From assembly GCA_947489445.1 (NCBI GenBank), contig CANLDN010000001.1, positions 310,001 through 374,000 on the forward strand: DNA of 64,000 bases. Direction: 5' to 3'. The notes below the pieces were generated by a model. That model had not been told where the DNA came from, did no database searches, and was given only the letters and a program-made list of their open reading frames with translations. The stretch comes from an uncultured Paracoccaceae bacterium. Its GTDB lineage: Bacteria > Pseudomonadota > Alphaproteobacteria > Rhodobacterales > Rhodobacteraceae. Of the stretch, positions 37,530-46,230 are shown in pieces (the first letter of the stretch is position 1; every line of letters begins with the position of its first letter). The translations under genes were made by a program, and so were the position numbers.

Positions 37530-39173
37530 ATGGCGCGTTTCATATTTATCACCGGCGGCGTTGTGTCTTCCCTTGGCAAGGGGCTGGCATCAGCAGCCTT
37601 GGGCGCGTTGTTGCAGGCGCGTGGATTTTCGGTGCGGCTGCGCAAACTTGACCCATATCTGAACGTCGATCCCGGCACGATGTCACCGTTTGAACATGGT
37701 GAGGTCTTCGTGACCGACGATGGGGCGGAAACCGACCTCGACCTTGGTCACTATGAACGCTTCACCGGTGTGCCTGCACGTAATACCGACAGCGTCAGCT
37801 CTGGCCGTATCTATTCCAATGTTCTAGAAAAAGAGCGGCGCGGCGATTATCTCGGCAAAACCATTCAGGTTGTTCCGCATGTGACTAATGAAATCAAAGA
37901 CTTCATCGCCATTGGTGAAGACGAGGTTGATTTCATGCTCTGCGAAATCGGCGGGACGGTCGGCGATATCGAGGGCCTCCCGTTTTTCGAAGCGATCCGT
38001 CAATTCGCCCATGATAAACCGCGCGGCCAGTGCATTTTCATGCATCTGACGCTGCTGCCTTATCTTGCAGCCTCGGGCGAGTTGAAAACCAAACCAACCC
38101 AGCACAGTGTAAAAGAATTGCAGAGTATCGGGATTGCGCCGGACATTCTTGTCTGCCGCTCTGAACAGCCAATCCCCGAGAAAGAGCGCGAAAAAATCGC
38201 CCTTTTCTGCAACGTCCGCAAGCAATGCGTTGTGGCTGCTTATGACCTGAAATCCATCTACGAAGCACCGCTGGCCTATCACGAACAGGGTCTGGATCAG
38301 GCGGTGTTGGATGCCTTCGATATCTCACCAGCCCCTGCCCCGAAACTGGACATGTGGCATGACGTCTATGACCGCATCCATAATCCCGAAGGCAAAGTAA
38401 AGATCGCCATCGTCGGCAAATATACCCAGTTGGAAGATGCATATAAATCCATTGCAGAGGCACTGACCCATGGCGGCATGGCCAATCGGGTGAAGGTCAA
38501 GATCGAATGGGTCGATGCGGAACTGTTCGACCGCGAAGACGCGGCCCCCTATCTGGAAGGCTATCACGCGATCCTGGTGCCCGGTGGGTTTGGCGAGCGT
38601 GGCACAGAAGGTAAAATCAAAGCCGCTCAATTCGCCCGCGAAAAGAAAATCCCGTATCTGGGAATCTGTCTGGGTATGCAAATGGCCGTGATCGAAGCTG
38701 CACGCAATGTGGCTGGTATGGACAAGGCCGGGTCTGAGGAATTTGACCATGAGGCAGGGAGAAAGCGTTTCGAACCTGTCGTGTATCACCTTAAAGAATG
38801 GGTGCAGGGCAATCACAAGGTCGCGCGCAAAGCCGATGACGACAAAGGCGGTACCATGCGGCTGGGTGCTTATAATGCTACGCTCACCGAAGGGTCAAAA
38901 GTGGCCGAGGTCTACGGCGGCACCGCCATCGAAGAACGCCACCGTCACCGTTACGAGGTTGATGTGAAATACCGCGACACGCTGGAAAAGGTGGGCCTCA
39001 GGTTTTCGGGGATGTCACCCGATGGCAAACTGCCAGAGATTGTGGAATGGGCCGATCATCCCTGGTTCATTGGAGTCCAGTTCCACCCCGAACTGAAATC
39101 CAAACCCTTTGCACCGCACCCGTTGTTTGCCGATTTCGTTCGGGCCGCAGTAGAGACATCGCGGCTGGTCTAA
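37530..39173 (+). CDS. pyrG: CTP synthase
   Basis: 547 residues. It aminates UTP to CTP with glutamine. The synthetase domain starts [38 protein letters not shown] is also clear. The C-terminal class I glutamine amidotransferase domain has the nucleophile Cys in [17 protein letters not shown] and His/Glu in [10 protein letters not shown]. The ATG at 37530 (GGGAG 9 bases upstream) is chosen because it begins the conserved N-terminus. A pair of palindromes follows the stop. Confidence 0.97.
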   Translation: MARFIFITGGVVSSLGKGLASAALGALLQARGFSVRLRKLDPYLNVDPGTMSPFEHGEVFVTDDGAETDLDLGHYERFTGVPARNTDSVSSGRIYSNVLEKERRGDYLGKTIQVVPHVTNEIKDFIAIGEDEVDFMLCEIGGTVGDIEGLPFFEAIRQFAHDKPRGQCIFMHLTLLPYLAASGELKTKPTQHSVKELQSIGIAPDILVCRSEQPIPEKEREKIALFCNVRKQCVVAAYDLKSIYEAPLAYHEQGLDQAVLDAFDISPAPAPKLDMWHDVYDRIHNPEGKVKIAIVGKYTQLEDAYKSIAEALTHGGMANRVKVKIEWVDAELFDREDAAPYLEGYHAILVPGGFGERGTEGKIKAAQFAREKKIPYLGICLGMQMAVIEAARNVAGMDKAGSEEFDHEAGRKRFEPVVYHLKEWVQGNHKVARKADDDKGGTMRLGAYNATLTEGSKVAEVYGGTAIEERHRHRYEVDVKYRDTLEKVGLRFSGMSPDGKLPEIVEWADHPWFIGVQFHPELKSKPFAPHPLFADFVRAAVETSRLV

Positions 39174-39174
39174 T

Positions 39175-39220
39175 CCAATTCCTGCCAAAGGAATTGGACA
39201 AAATCCTTCAAAGGATTTTG
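39175..39220. terminator. Paired palindromes between convergent pyrG and a MipA-type gene
   Basis: Two palindromes lie in tandem: CCAATTCCT / AGGAATTGG with a 5-base loop (39175-39197), then CAAAATCCTT / AAGGATTTTG with a 2-base centre (39199-39220). The second is followed by a run of five T residues after 7 bases. The position between convergent genes suggests a bidirectional transcription end. A similar pair occurs at 52998-53048. Confidence 0.7.
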
Positions 39221-39264
39221 GTCAGGTTTTTAAAAAAGTGTGATCGCGCCAACTTGATAACGCA

Positions 39265-40008
39265 TCAAAATCCAAACGTGATTTTACGGGTCAACACGAT
39301 GCTGGCGCTTACTTGATCCTCGCTTTGGGTGATTGGGCTGTCGGCAGCGTCCTCGCGCAGTTGATCATAACGCAGCGTACCAATCACACCCCAATCGTCG
39401 TTGAACTGATAGGTGGCTTCTGCCTTGACACCTGCACTGACGATACCCGCACCGGCATCAAAGGCGGCAAAGCTGCTTGTCACGCTTTCGGCCTGGGTCA
39501 CACCAAAATAGGTCTGCGCATAGTCATCGCTCCCCCACAAGATACGTGGCCCCGTACGCAAAGTCAGTTGATCATTAGGTCGATAGATATAGTCGCCACC
39601 CATCTCAGCCACCAATGACTCGTGTCCGATTACGCCGTAGCGCACATCAGCAAAAACACTGTAGGCGGGCTGCCTGAACCGGATGCCACCACCAAACTCC
39701 AGGCTTGCATCGACATCGTCCAGCCCATCCAATTCATCAAAATCAGACGCGGACCGTTCGCCCACAAACCTTACTGATCCACCAAAACCAAAGCCGTTGT
39801 CTTTCGGCCCACCAATAGCTAAAGGTCCCCACTGCAACCGCTCCAATTCGAAACTGCCCGTGGGCGAGATTTCATTCTCATCCGCCCCGAAATATCCCGG
39901 CGCACTCTTCGGCCCCAAACCAAAACGGAACGAGAGTCCGTTTTCCTGTGCCGCAGCCGTTGAAGCAAGACTGAGGGTCAATAGGCTGGCGACTGCGCGC
40001 ATGATCAT
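39265..40008 (-). CDS. MipA/OmpV-family outer-membrane protein
   Basis: About 247 residues. Signal peptide (MIMRAVASLLTLSLASTAAAQ) then a 10-12-strand barrel-like sequence: LSFRFGLGPKSAPGYFGADENE at the start, GGSVRFVGERSASDFDELDGLDDVD, and a terminal strand SIVLTRKITFGF ending in Phe, as needed for outer-membrane assembly. The start at 40008 has AGGA 7 bases upstream. Members act as MltA-interacting scaffolds or have unknown roles. Confidence 0.87.
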   Translation of the reverse strand: MIMRAVASLLTLSLASTAAAQENGLSFRFGLGPKSAPGYFGADENEISPTGSFELERLQWGPLAIGGPKDNGFGFGGSVRFVGERSASDFDELDGLDDVDASLEFGGGIRFRQPAYSVFADVRYGVIGHESLVAEMGGDYIYRPNDQLTLRTGPRILWGSDDYAQTYFGVTQAESVTSSFAAFDAGAGIVSAGVKAEATYQFNDDWGVIGTLRYDQLREDAADSPITQSEDQVSASIVLTRKITFGF

Positions 40009-40128
40009 GGGAACATCCTGTTCTGAATTGAAACACCCAACAAGGGATAGCGCGCCGCCCCCGACAAGCAACCCCTTGGCCTGAGACGCGATTGGCGCTA
40101 CCCCGCAATAGCGACCAAAGGATCAGAT

Positions 40129-40920
40129 ATGCTTTCCTATCAACACAGCTACCACGCGGGCAATCTGGCTGATGTGCATAAGCACAGTCTGCTGGCGTGG
40201 GCGCTGGATTACATGACACGCAAGGATAAGCCGCTCAGCTATCTGGAAACACATGCCGGTCGCGGTCTTTATGATCTGACAGATGCCGCAGCCATCAAAA
40301 CGGGTGAAGCGGCCAAAGGTATTGCCATCGCAAACGACTGGTTTGCGCCCGATCATCCCTATTCACAAGTGCTTGACCGTGTTCGTACAAAATATGGCCC
40401 AAACACCTATCCCGGTTCGCCCATTGTCGCCGCAGAAAGTCTGCGTCAGATGGACAACATTCATCTCGCCGAATTGCACCCACAGGAGTTTGCGGCGCTG
40501 CAATCCAACATGGCCCCCTATGGCGGCGTGTTCCGCCAACGCGACGGATGGGAAATGGCGATGTCGCTCTGCCCGCCCGATCCGCGTCGTGGCCTGCTTT
40601 TGATCGATCCATCCTTTGAAGTGAAAGAAGATTACCAGACAATCCCCGATTGGCTTGCCAAAATTCACCGCAAATGGGGCGTCGGCGTGCTGATGTTGTG
40701 GTATCCGATCCTGACAGATGCACCGCATAAACCCATGATTCACGCGCTGCAAAACGCCATCCCTGACGGAATTGTACACGAGGTTCGTTTTCGCCCGGCC
40801 CAGCCTGGTCACCGCATGATCGGCTCTGGCTTGTTTGTCGTAAACGCCCCCTACGGCTTCACAGAAGAGGGAGCACGCGTGAGCAAGCACTTTCAAGACA
40901 AGCTGATGCACCCTAAGTAA
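40129..40920 (+). CDS. rlmJ: 23S rRNA (adenine-2030-N6)-methyltransferase
   Basis: 263 residues. It matches RlmJ through MLSYQHSYHAGNLADVHKHSLL at the N-terminus, the SAM-binding YLETHAGRGLYDL and the catalytic-site LLIDPSFEVKEDY, followed by VLMLWYPIL. The usual DPPY motif is DPSF here, so the second Pro and the Tyr are replaced by Ser and Phe. It acts on free 23S rRNA. A small TerB-like gene follows 5 bp downstream, so they are likely co-transcribed. Confidence 0.92.
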   Translation: MLSYQHSYHAGNLADVHKHSLLAWALDYMTRKDKPLSYLETHAGRGLYDLTDAAAIKTGEAAKGIAIANDWFAPDHPYSQVLDRVRTKYGPNTYPGSPIVAAESLRQMDNIHLAELHPQEFAALQSNMAPYGGVFRQRDGWEMAMSLCPPDPRRGLLLIDPSFEVKEDYQTIPDWLAKIHRKWGVGVLMLWYPILTDAPHKPMIHALQNAIPDGIVHEVRFRPAQPGHRMIGSGLFVVNAPYGFTEEGARVSKHFQDKLMHPK

Positions 40921-40925
40921 GGCCA

Positions 40926-41357
40926 ATGTTTACTGATTTACTTAGGCGTCTGACCGCCCCTGAACCCGAACAACTGCCTGATCCCGACGCGCGGCTGGCG
41001 CTTGGTGCGCTGCTCGTCCGCGTCGCCCGATCCGATGGTGACTATGCCGCCGTGGAGATTGCCCAAATTGATCGCACCCTGATGGCCCGCTACAATATGG
41101 GCCCCGCACAGGCCGCAGCCCTGCGCGCCCAATGCGAGGAATTGGAGGCCGAGGCCCCCGACACAGTCCGTTTCACCCGCGCGATCAAGGATGCTGTCGA
41201 TTACGATGATCGTGTCGGCGTGATCGCTGCGATGTGGTCTGTTGTCATGGCCGATGGGGTCCGCGAGGACGAGGAAGACAGCATGATGCGCATGGTAGCC
41301 TCATTGCTTGGTGTGACCGATCAGGATAGCCACAAGGCGAGGCTGCGTATTTCGTGA
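40926..41357 (+). CDS. TerB-like helical protein
   Basis: 143 residues, all-helical. Two TerB-type repeats are visible: ALGALLVRVARSDGDYAAVEIAQIDRTL and VIAAMWSVVMADGVREDEEDSMMRMVASLLGV, each with the D-G-x-x-x-x-E metal-like turn. Family members are linked to tellurite resistance and membrane stress but many are orphan. There is no other ter gene here. Its stop overlaps the GTG start of the PhnD-like gene (GTGA, 41354-41357). Confidence 0.85.
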   Translation: MFTDLLRRLTAPEPEQLPDPDARLALGALLVRVARSDGDYAAVEIAQIDRTLMARYNMGPAQAAALRAQCEELEAEAPDTVRFTRAIKDAVDYDDRVGVIAAMWSVVMADGVREDEEDSMMRMVASLLGVTDQDSHKARLRIS

Positions 41358-42100
41358 TCGCCAGCCTGCCCATGTATGCACGCCCATCAAATCGGGCCGC
41401 ACATGATGCATTTTGGGCGCTGATCCGGGACGGGTTGCGCGCGCGCCAGATCGCGGCCCCGGACGGGCTGGACCATGATATCGATTATCAGGATGGCTGG
41501 CAGCGGCCGGATCTGGTTTTGGGTCATATCTGCAACCTGCCGTACCGAGCGAGGTTTCGCGGCAAAGTGACGTTGATCGGCGCATCCGACTATGGCCTGC
41601 CCGGCTGCGCGCCCGGATACTACAATAGCGTGTTGATCGCACGACGGCCCGGAAAGCCACGCGATTTCGCGGAACGCTTTGCGTGCAATGATCTTCTTTC
41701 AAATTCAGGTTACGGCGTGCCACAGCAATGGGCTGTCGCAAAAGGCTTTACCCTCAACGCCATGCAAATCACCGGCAGCCACCGCGCCAGCATCGCCGCG
41801 GTCGCAGAGGGCATAGCGGACATGGCCGCGATCGATGCGCAGGCATGGCGCATTGAATGCGCTGAGAATGCCGACACCCGTTCTCTGCACGTCATCGGTC
41901 ACACCCATACGACCCCCGGTATGACGTTCATCACCCGCAAAGATCAGGACCCGGCACCCTATTTCGCCGCCATCAAAACGGCCATTCATGCGTTGACCCG
42001 GGATGATCAAAGCGCCCTAGGTTTAAGGGATATCATTGCTTTGCCCAAAATAGCATATGACATCCCCCTGCCGCCTATGCCGCAGGCAATTCGAACCTAA
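41354..42100 (+). CDS. PhnD/SsuA-like substrate-binding protein without a signal peptide
   Basis: 248 residues. The fold-like pattern SLPMYARPSNRAAHDAFWALIRDGL, then WQRPDLVLGHICNLPYRARF and FACNDLLSNSGYGVPQQWA, fits a phosphonate/taurine-type periplasmic binding domain. But the N-terminus lacks a hydrophobic signal and starts by overlapping the TerB-like gene, so it is probably cytoplasmic. No PhnC/PhnE partner is near; the ABC genes that follow are a complete amino-acid-type set with their own receptor. A cytosolic ligand-binding role is inferred. Confidence 0.78.
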   Translation: MIASLPMYARPSNRAAHDAFWALIRDGLRARQIAAPDGLDHDIDYQDGWQRPDLVLGHICNLPYRARFRGKVTLIGASDYGLPGCAPGYYNSVLIARRPGKPRDFAERFACNDLLSNSGYGVPQQWAVAKGFTLNAMQITGSHRASIAAVAEGIADMAAIDAQAWRIECAENADTRSLHVIGHTHTTPGMTFITRKDQDPAPYFAAIKTAIHALTRDDQSALGLRDIIALPKIAYDIPLPPMPQAIRT

Positions 42101-42184
42101 CGTGTCGTTAACCCGTCACAGACCGTTGCAAATGCCACAAAAATCAGCACTACTGCCCGGCGGAATAACAAGAAGCTGCTACAC

Positions 42185-42958
42185 GTGACCAACGCTGCCC
42201 CCGTTATTAAAATTCGCGATCTGCACAAATCCTACGGGTCGTTGGAGGTGCTGAAAGGCGTGGATATCACGGCCCCTGCCGGGCACGTGGTATCGCTGAT
42301 CGGGTCATCCGGATCAGGCAAATCGACGCTACTGCGCTGTGCCAACTTGCTGGAAGACAGTCAGCAAGGCGATGTGATTTTTTGTGGTGAGCCGGTGATA
42401 TGGAAGGGCAATGGCCTGAACAGGCATCCGGGTGACCACGCCCAGATGATCCGCATCCGTACAAATCTGTCCATGGTGTTTCAGCAGTTTAACCTCTGGG
42501 CGCATATGACGATTCTGCAAAATGTCATGGAAGCACCCGTTACCGTACTGAAACGCGACAAGGCAGAGGTCGAAGACGCGGCCCGCAAATACCTTGACAA
42601 GGTTGGCATTGGCGACAAATGCGATGCCTATCCCGCCCAGCTTTCAGGGGGTCAACAGCAGCGCGCCGCCATCGCGCGGGCGCTTTGCATGGAACCCAAA
42701 GCGCTGCTATTTGATGAACCCACCAGCGCGCTGGACCCTGAACTGGAACAGGAAGTGGTCAAGGTTATCAAGGATCTGGCGGCTGAGGGCCGCACGATGA
42801 TCATCGTCACCCACGATATGCGGTTGGCAGCTGACGTAAGTCACCATGTTGTGTTCTTGCATCAAGGCAAAATCGAAGAAGAAGGCGCGCCTGACGTACT
42901 TTTCAATCAACCAAAAACCGATCGACTTCGGGGCTTTCTATCGGCCACGGTCGCATAA
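42185..42958 (+). CDS. Amino-acid-type ABC transporter ATPase
   Basis: 257 residues. Walker A (GSSGSGKST), the signature (LSGGQQQR) and Walker B (ALLFDEPTSALDPEL) are intact, with the H-loop His in IVTHDM. The sequence is closest in style to His/Arg/polar amino-acid importers (HisP/GlnQ type), with a short insert GEPVIWKGNGLNRHPGDHAQ after the first subdomain. It starts at GTG 42185. It is the first gene of the four-gene transporter set. Confidence 0.93.
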   Translation: MTNAAPVIKIRDLHKSYGSLEVLKGVDITAPAGHVVSLIGSSGSGKSTLLRCANLLEDSQQGDVIFCGEPVIWKGNGLNRHPGDHAQMIRIRTNLSMVFQQFNLWAHMTILQNVMEAPVTVLKRDKAEVEDAARKYLDKVGIGDKCDAYPAQLSGGQQQRAAIARALCMEPKALLFDEPTSALDPELEQEVVKVIKDLAAEGRTMIIVTHDMRLAADVSHHVVFLHQGKIEEEGAPDVLFNQPKTDRLRGFLSATVA

Positions 42959-42982
42959 AACACCAAACTGGGAGTATACCAT

Positions 42983-43711
42983 ATGAAAAACCTGATCCTG
43001 ACGACCGCATTGGCTCTTGCGGGCAGCATGGCCTTTGCGGATGCGCATTCCGTTGTGCGGATGGGCACCGAGGGCGCCTACCCTCCATACAACTTCCTGA
43101 ACGATGATGGCGAAGTTGACGGGTTCGAACGTGAGGTCGGCGATGAGATGTGCGCCCGTGCCGAACTAACCTGCGAATGGGTTACAAACGAATGGGACAG
43201 TATCATTCCCAACCTCGTCTCTGGTAACTACGACACGATCATCGCTGGTATGTCGATCACAGACGAGCGTGATGAAGTCATTGATTTCACACAAGACTAT
43301 TATCCGCCCACCGCATCGGCATATGTTGCCACTGCTGAGGGCACCGATCTGACAGGCGGCGTGATCGCAGCCCAGACATCGACCATCCAGGCGGGCCATG
43401 TCGTTGACACAGGTGCCACGCTGCTGGAATTCCCAACACCTGAAGAAACGATTGCCGCCGTGCGTGCAGGCGAGGCTGACGCAGTCTTTGCAGACCGGGA
43501 TTTCCTCGCACCGATCGTTGATGCCTCTGGTGGTGAGCTGATGTTTGTCGGTGATAGCGTACCGCTTGGTGGTGGTATCGGCATGGGTATCCGCGAAAGT
43601 GATACCGAGCTGAAAGAAAAGATGGATGCTGCAATCACATCCATGAAAGAAGACGGCACGCTCAATGCGATGCTGATCAAATGGTTCGGTGACGAAATCG
43701 GCACCTACTAA
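42983..43711 (+). CDS. Amino-acid-type ABC transporter substrate-binding protein
   Basis: 242 residues with a signal peptide (MKNLILTTALALAGSMAFADA). The two-lobed SBP family 3 fold is clear: VRMGTEGAYPPYNFLNDDGEVDGFEREV and VSGNYDTIIAGMSITDERDEVIDFTQDYY. The Arg in TDER is the residue that normally binds the ligand alpha-carboxylate, so an amino-acid-like substrate is likely. GGGAG lies upstream of the start. A strong hairpin follows the gene. Confidence 0.92.
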   Translation: MKNLILTTALALAGSMAFADAHSVVRMGTEGAYPPYNFLNDDGEVDGFEREVGDEMCARAELTCEWVTNEWDSIIPNLVSGNYDTIIAGMSITDERDEVIDFTQDYYPPTASAYVATAEGTDLTGGVIAAQTSTIQAGHVVDTGATLLEFPTPEETIAAVRAGEADAVFADRDFLAPIVDASGGELMFVGDSVPLGGGIGMGIRESDTELKEKMDAAITSMKEDGTLNAMLIKWFGDEIGTY

Positions 43712-43718
43712 AACGCTT

Positions 43719-43747
43719 TGCGCCCCGGCCATAAGTGCCGGGGCGCA
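43719..43747 (+). terminator. Intercistronic hairpin after the binding-protein gene
   Basis: An 11-bp perfect stem (TGCGCCCCGGC / GCCGGGGCGCA) with a 7-base loop, 7 bases after the receptor stop. No T run follows, so it is likely to stabilise the 3-prime end of the receptor message and allow partial read-through. Confidence 0.65.
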
Positions 43748-43875
43748 CATGCCTACGATGATGAAGCAAATGAATTACGCCAACTAAAGGCCCCATCATT
43801 TTCAGTTTTTGCACCGACCCTGCTACCCTTGACGGCCTGACTTGGCTGTCGTGCTACCTGACCACGGGCAAGCAT

Positions 43876-44682
43876 ATGGGTATCTATTGGGCCGTCGGCA
43901 CCGTGCTTTTGTTGCTGGCAATTACGGCACCCTTGGCGCTGATCTTTGGGTTTGGCGGCGCTGCTGCGGCGCGCAGTGCATTTGCCCCGCTGCGCTGGGT
44001 GGGCAAGACCTATATCGCGATCGTGCGCGGTGTTCCCGATATCGCATTTTTTCTATTCTTTGTCATCGCACTTGATCAAATCATCGAATATGTGCGCCAC
44101 GTCGTCAAATGCCCCGAATGGACGGAACCCGTCCGGCAGGGCAACGATTTCGTCGTCTGTCAGGCCGCCAAAATGCCGCTTGGGAACGCACCGCAATGGG
44201 TCCACGAAACCTATGGATTTTTCATCGCGGTGTTCACCTTTGCTATCGTTTTTGGGGCCTTCGCCGCCAACGTCCTGTTCGGGGCGATGCGCGCCGTTCC
44301 GCAGGGCCAGCTGGAAACCGCGGACGCTTACGGTATGTCCCGCCGGCAGACATTCTGGCGCGTCCTTGTTCCACAAATGTGGGTCTATGCCCTGCCCGGT
44401 CTGTCCAACCTGTGGATGGTGCTGATCAAGGCGACCCCGCTTTTGTTCCTGCTTGGCGTCGAAGACATCGTCTATTGGGCGCGCGAACTGGGTGGCACCA
44501 AGACCCCGCAATTTACGGCATACCCGCATCCTGACTGGCGCATGTGGTATTTTCTGGCACTGCTGATCTTCTACCTGTGCTTCACCAAAATCTCTGAAGT
44601 CGTGCTGGGCCGTATCATGGCCCGGCTGACTCATGGGCAGGCGACAGCCGCTGGTGAAGCGCAACGAAAGGCTGCTGCATGA
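43876..44682 (+). CDS. Amino-acid-type ABC transporter permease 1
   Basis: 268 residues from the first ATG, with five or six membrane helices and the EAA loop region (QLETADAYGMSRRQTFWRVLVPQM). The frame stays open upstream to TGA 43771-43773 and reads FSFCTDPATLDGLTWLSCYLTT just before this ATG, which looks like genuine protein. That stretch contains no ATG, GTG or TTG, so translation may begin at ATT 43798 or ATC 43795 behind AAAGG (43786-43790). The end overlaps the next permease start (ATGA). Confidence 0.88.
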   Translation: MGIYWAVGTVLLLLAITAPLALIFGFGGAAAARSAFAPLRWVGKTYIAIVRGVPDIAFFLFFVIALDQIIEYVRHVVKCPEWTEPVRQGNDFVVCQAAKMPLGNAPQWVHETYGFFIAVFTFAIVFGAFAANVLFGAMRAVPQGQLETADAYGMSRRQTFWRVLVPQMWVYALPGLSNLWMVLIKATPLLFLLGVEDIVYWARELGGTKTPQFTAYPHPDWRMWYFLALLIFYLCFTKISEVVLGRIMARLTHGQATAAGEAQRKAAA

Positions 44683-45485
44683 GTTGTTGGGAAACCATCG
44701 CCGATTATGGGCTACGGTCGATCGGGATCGGTGAACGACTATTGCCACGCAATGATTTCACCTTGTGCCAACAGTTCACCCTGATCGGCTCTGGCATGAT
44801 CTGGAACATCTATTTCGGGATCGTTGCCCTTTGCACTGGCTTTTTTCTGGCTACCGCCGTGGCCATGGGCAAGGCGGCGCACAACCCGCTGATCCGCAAA
44901 TCATCGGAATGGTTCATTTTTATCTTCCGGGGTTCCCCCCTGTTCATACAATGCTTCTTTGCATATTTCATGTTTCTCAGCCTCAAAAACACTTATCCGT
45001 TCTTTAATCCACTCACCTCTGCTTGGGCGGGGGCGTTGGTAGTTCTTTTTCTCAACACAGCCGCTTATTCGGGCGAGATTTTCTACGGCGCACTGCAATC
45101 CATCCCGAAAGGCGATACCGAAGCGGCAGACGCGTATGGCCTGTCCGGCTGGGCACGGTTCCGTCGGGTGATTTGGCCCACGATGCTGCGACTGGCATGG
45201 CCCGCCTACACCAACGAGGCGATCTTTCTGTTCCACGCCACAACACTTGTCTTCTTTTCGGGCTTCCCTGCGTTACAACAACGGGGCGATGCGCTGTATT
45301 ACGCGAATTATTTTGCGGACAAGACCTTCAACCCATTTGTGCCCTACCCGATCCTTGCGGGGTATTTCATTGTACTTACCCTGATCGTCATCGCGATATT
45401 CGGACTGATCAATACCCGGCTCAACCGGCACCTGCCCCAGTCGGCGCGCAAGACCCTGCGCGTCAGACCGCAGATCATCCGCTGA
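44679..45485 (+). CDS. Amino-acid-type ABC transporter permease 2
   Basis: 268 residues, inner-membrane, with five or six helices. The EAA loop is visible as ALQSIPKGDTEAADAYGLSGWARFRRVIWPTML. WFIFIFRGSPLFIQCFFAYF is the conserved FRGTPLLVQ-type segment of HisMQ-like permeases. It overlaps permease 1 by four bases, so the two form a heterodimer from a coupled message. A 61-bp gap precedes the amidotransferase gene. Confidence 0.92.
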   Translation: MSCWETIADYGLRSIGIGERLLPRNDFTLCQQFTLIGSGMIWNIYFGIVALCTGFFLATAVAMGKAAHNPLIRKSSEWFIFIFRGSPLFIQCFFAYFMFLSLKNTYPFFNPLTSAWAGALVVLFLNTAAYSGEIFYGALQSIPKGDTEAADAYGLSGWARFRRVIWPTMLRLAWPAYTNEAIFLFHATTLVFFSGFPALQQRGDALYYANYFADKTFNPFVPYPILAGYFIVLTLIVIAIFGLINTRLNRHLPQSARKTLRVRPQIIR

Positions 45486-45546
45486 CCGGCTTGCCGCGCA
45501 GCCACCACCACGATAGCGTTGCGCAAAACAATATCCACGGTGACCC

Positions 45547-46230
45547 ATGAAAATCGGCATTCTACAGGCAGGCCACGCGCCGGATGAATTGCGTCCCACG
45601 CTGGGCACATTCGTTGACCTGTTTGCCAGACTGCTGGATGGGCACGGGTTCAGCTTTGCCCGCTATGATGTGGTCGATATGCAATTTCCGGATGGCCCAC
45701 AGGCGTGTGATGGCTGGTTGATCACCGGTTCCAAACACGGCGCTTACGAGGATCACCCATTCATTCCCCCGTTGGAAGACTTGATCAGGGATATCTATAC
45801 CGCTGATGTGCCGCTGGTCGGCGTCTGTTTCGGACACCAGATCATCGCACAGGCCTTGGGTGGCAAGGTCGAAAAATTCAAAGACGGCTGGGCTGTTGGC
45901 CGCCAAACTTACGACTGGAATGGTCAGACCATCGCGTTGAATGCCTGGCATCAGGATCAGGTGGTGACACGACCCACGGATGCTGCAGTGGTTGCCACGA
46001 ACCCCTTTTGTGAAAATGCCGCACTGGTCTATGGTAAACGCGCCTTTACCGTGCAGGCCCACCCGGAATTCGACGACACTTATACGGCGGGTCTGGCCAA
46101 GTATCGCGGCCCCGGCAACGTCCCTGATGACAGGCTGGAACACGTGCACCGAACCCTCAATCAACCCGTCGACAACAGCTTTCTCGCGGCCCAGATCGCG
46201 CAGTTCTTCAAGGAAAGACAACTGGCATGA
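45547..46230 (+). CDS. Class I glutamine amidotransferase-like protein
   Basis: 227 residues. The triad is C94 (GVCFGHQIIAQALGG), H172 and E174 (VQAHPEF), as in GMP-synthase-type glutaminase domains. It is a stand-alone subunit. It overlaps the PuuA-like gene by four bases, so a role in hydrolysing a gamma-glutamyl bond of a pathway intermediate is plausible. It is not a PuuD-type C26 hydrolase by sequence, so the activity needs testing. Confidence 0.85.
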   Translation: MKIGILQAGHAPDELRPTLGTFVDLFARLLDGHGFSFARYDVVDMQFPDGPQACDGWLITGSKHGAYEDHPFIPPLEDLIRDIYTADVPLVGVCFGHQIIAQALGGKVEKFKDGWAVGRQTYDWNGQTIALNAWHQDQVVTRPTDAAVVATNPFCENAALVYGKRAFTVQAHPEFDDTYTAGLAKYRGPGNVPDDRLEHVHRTLNQPVDNSFLAAQIAQFFKERQLA

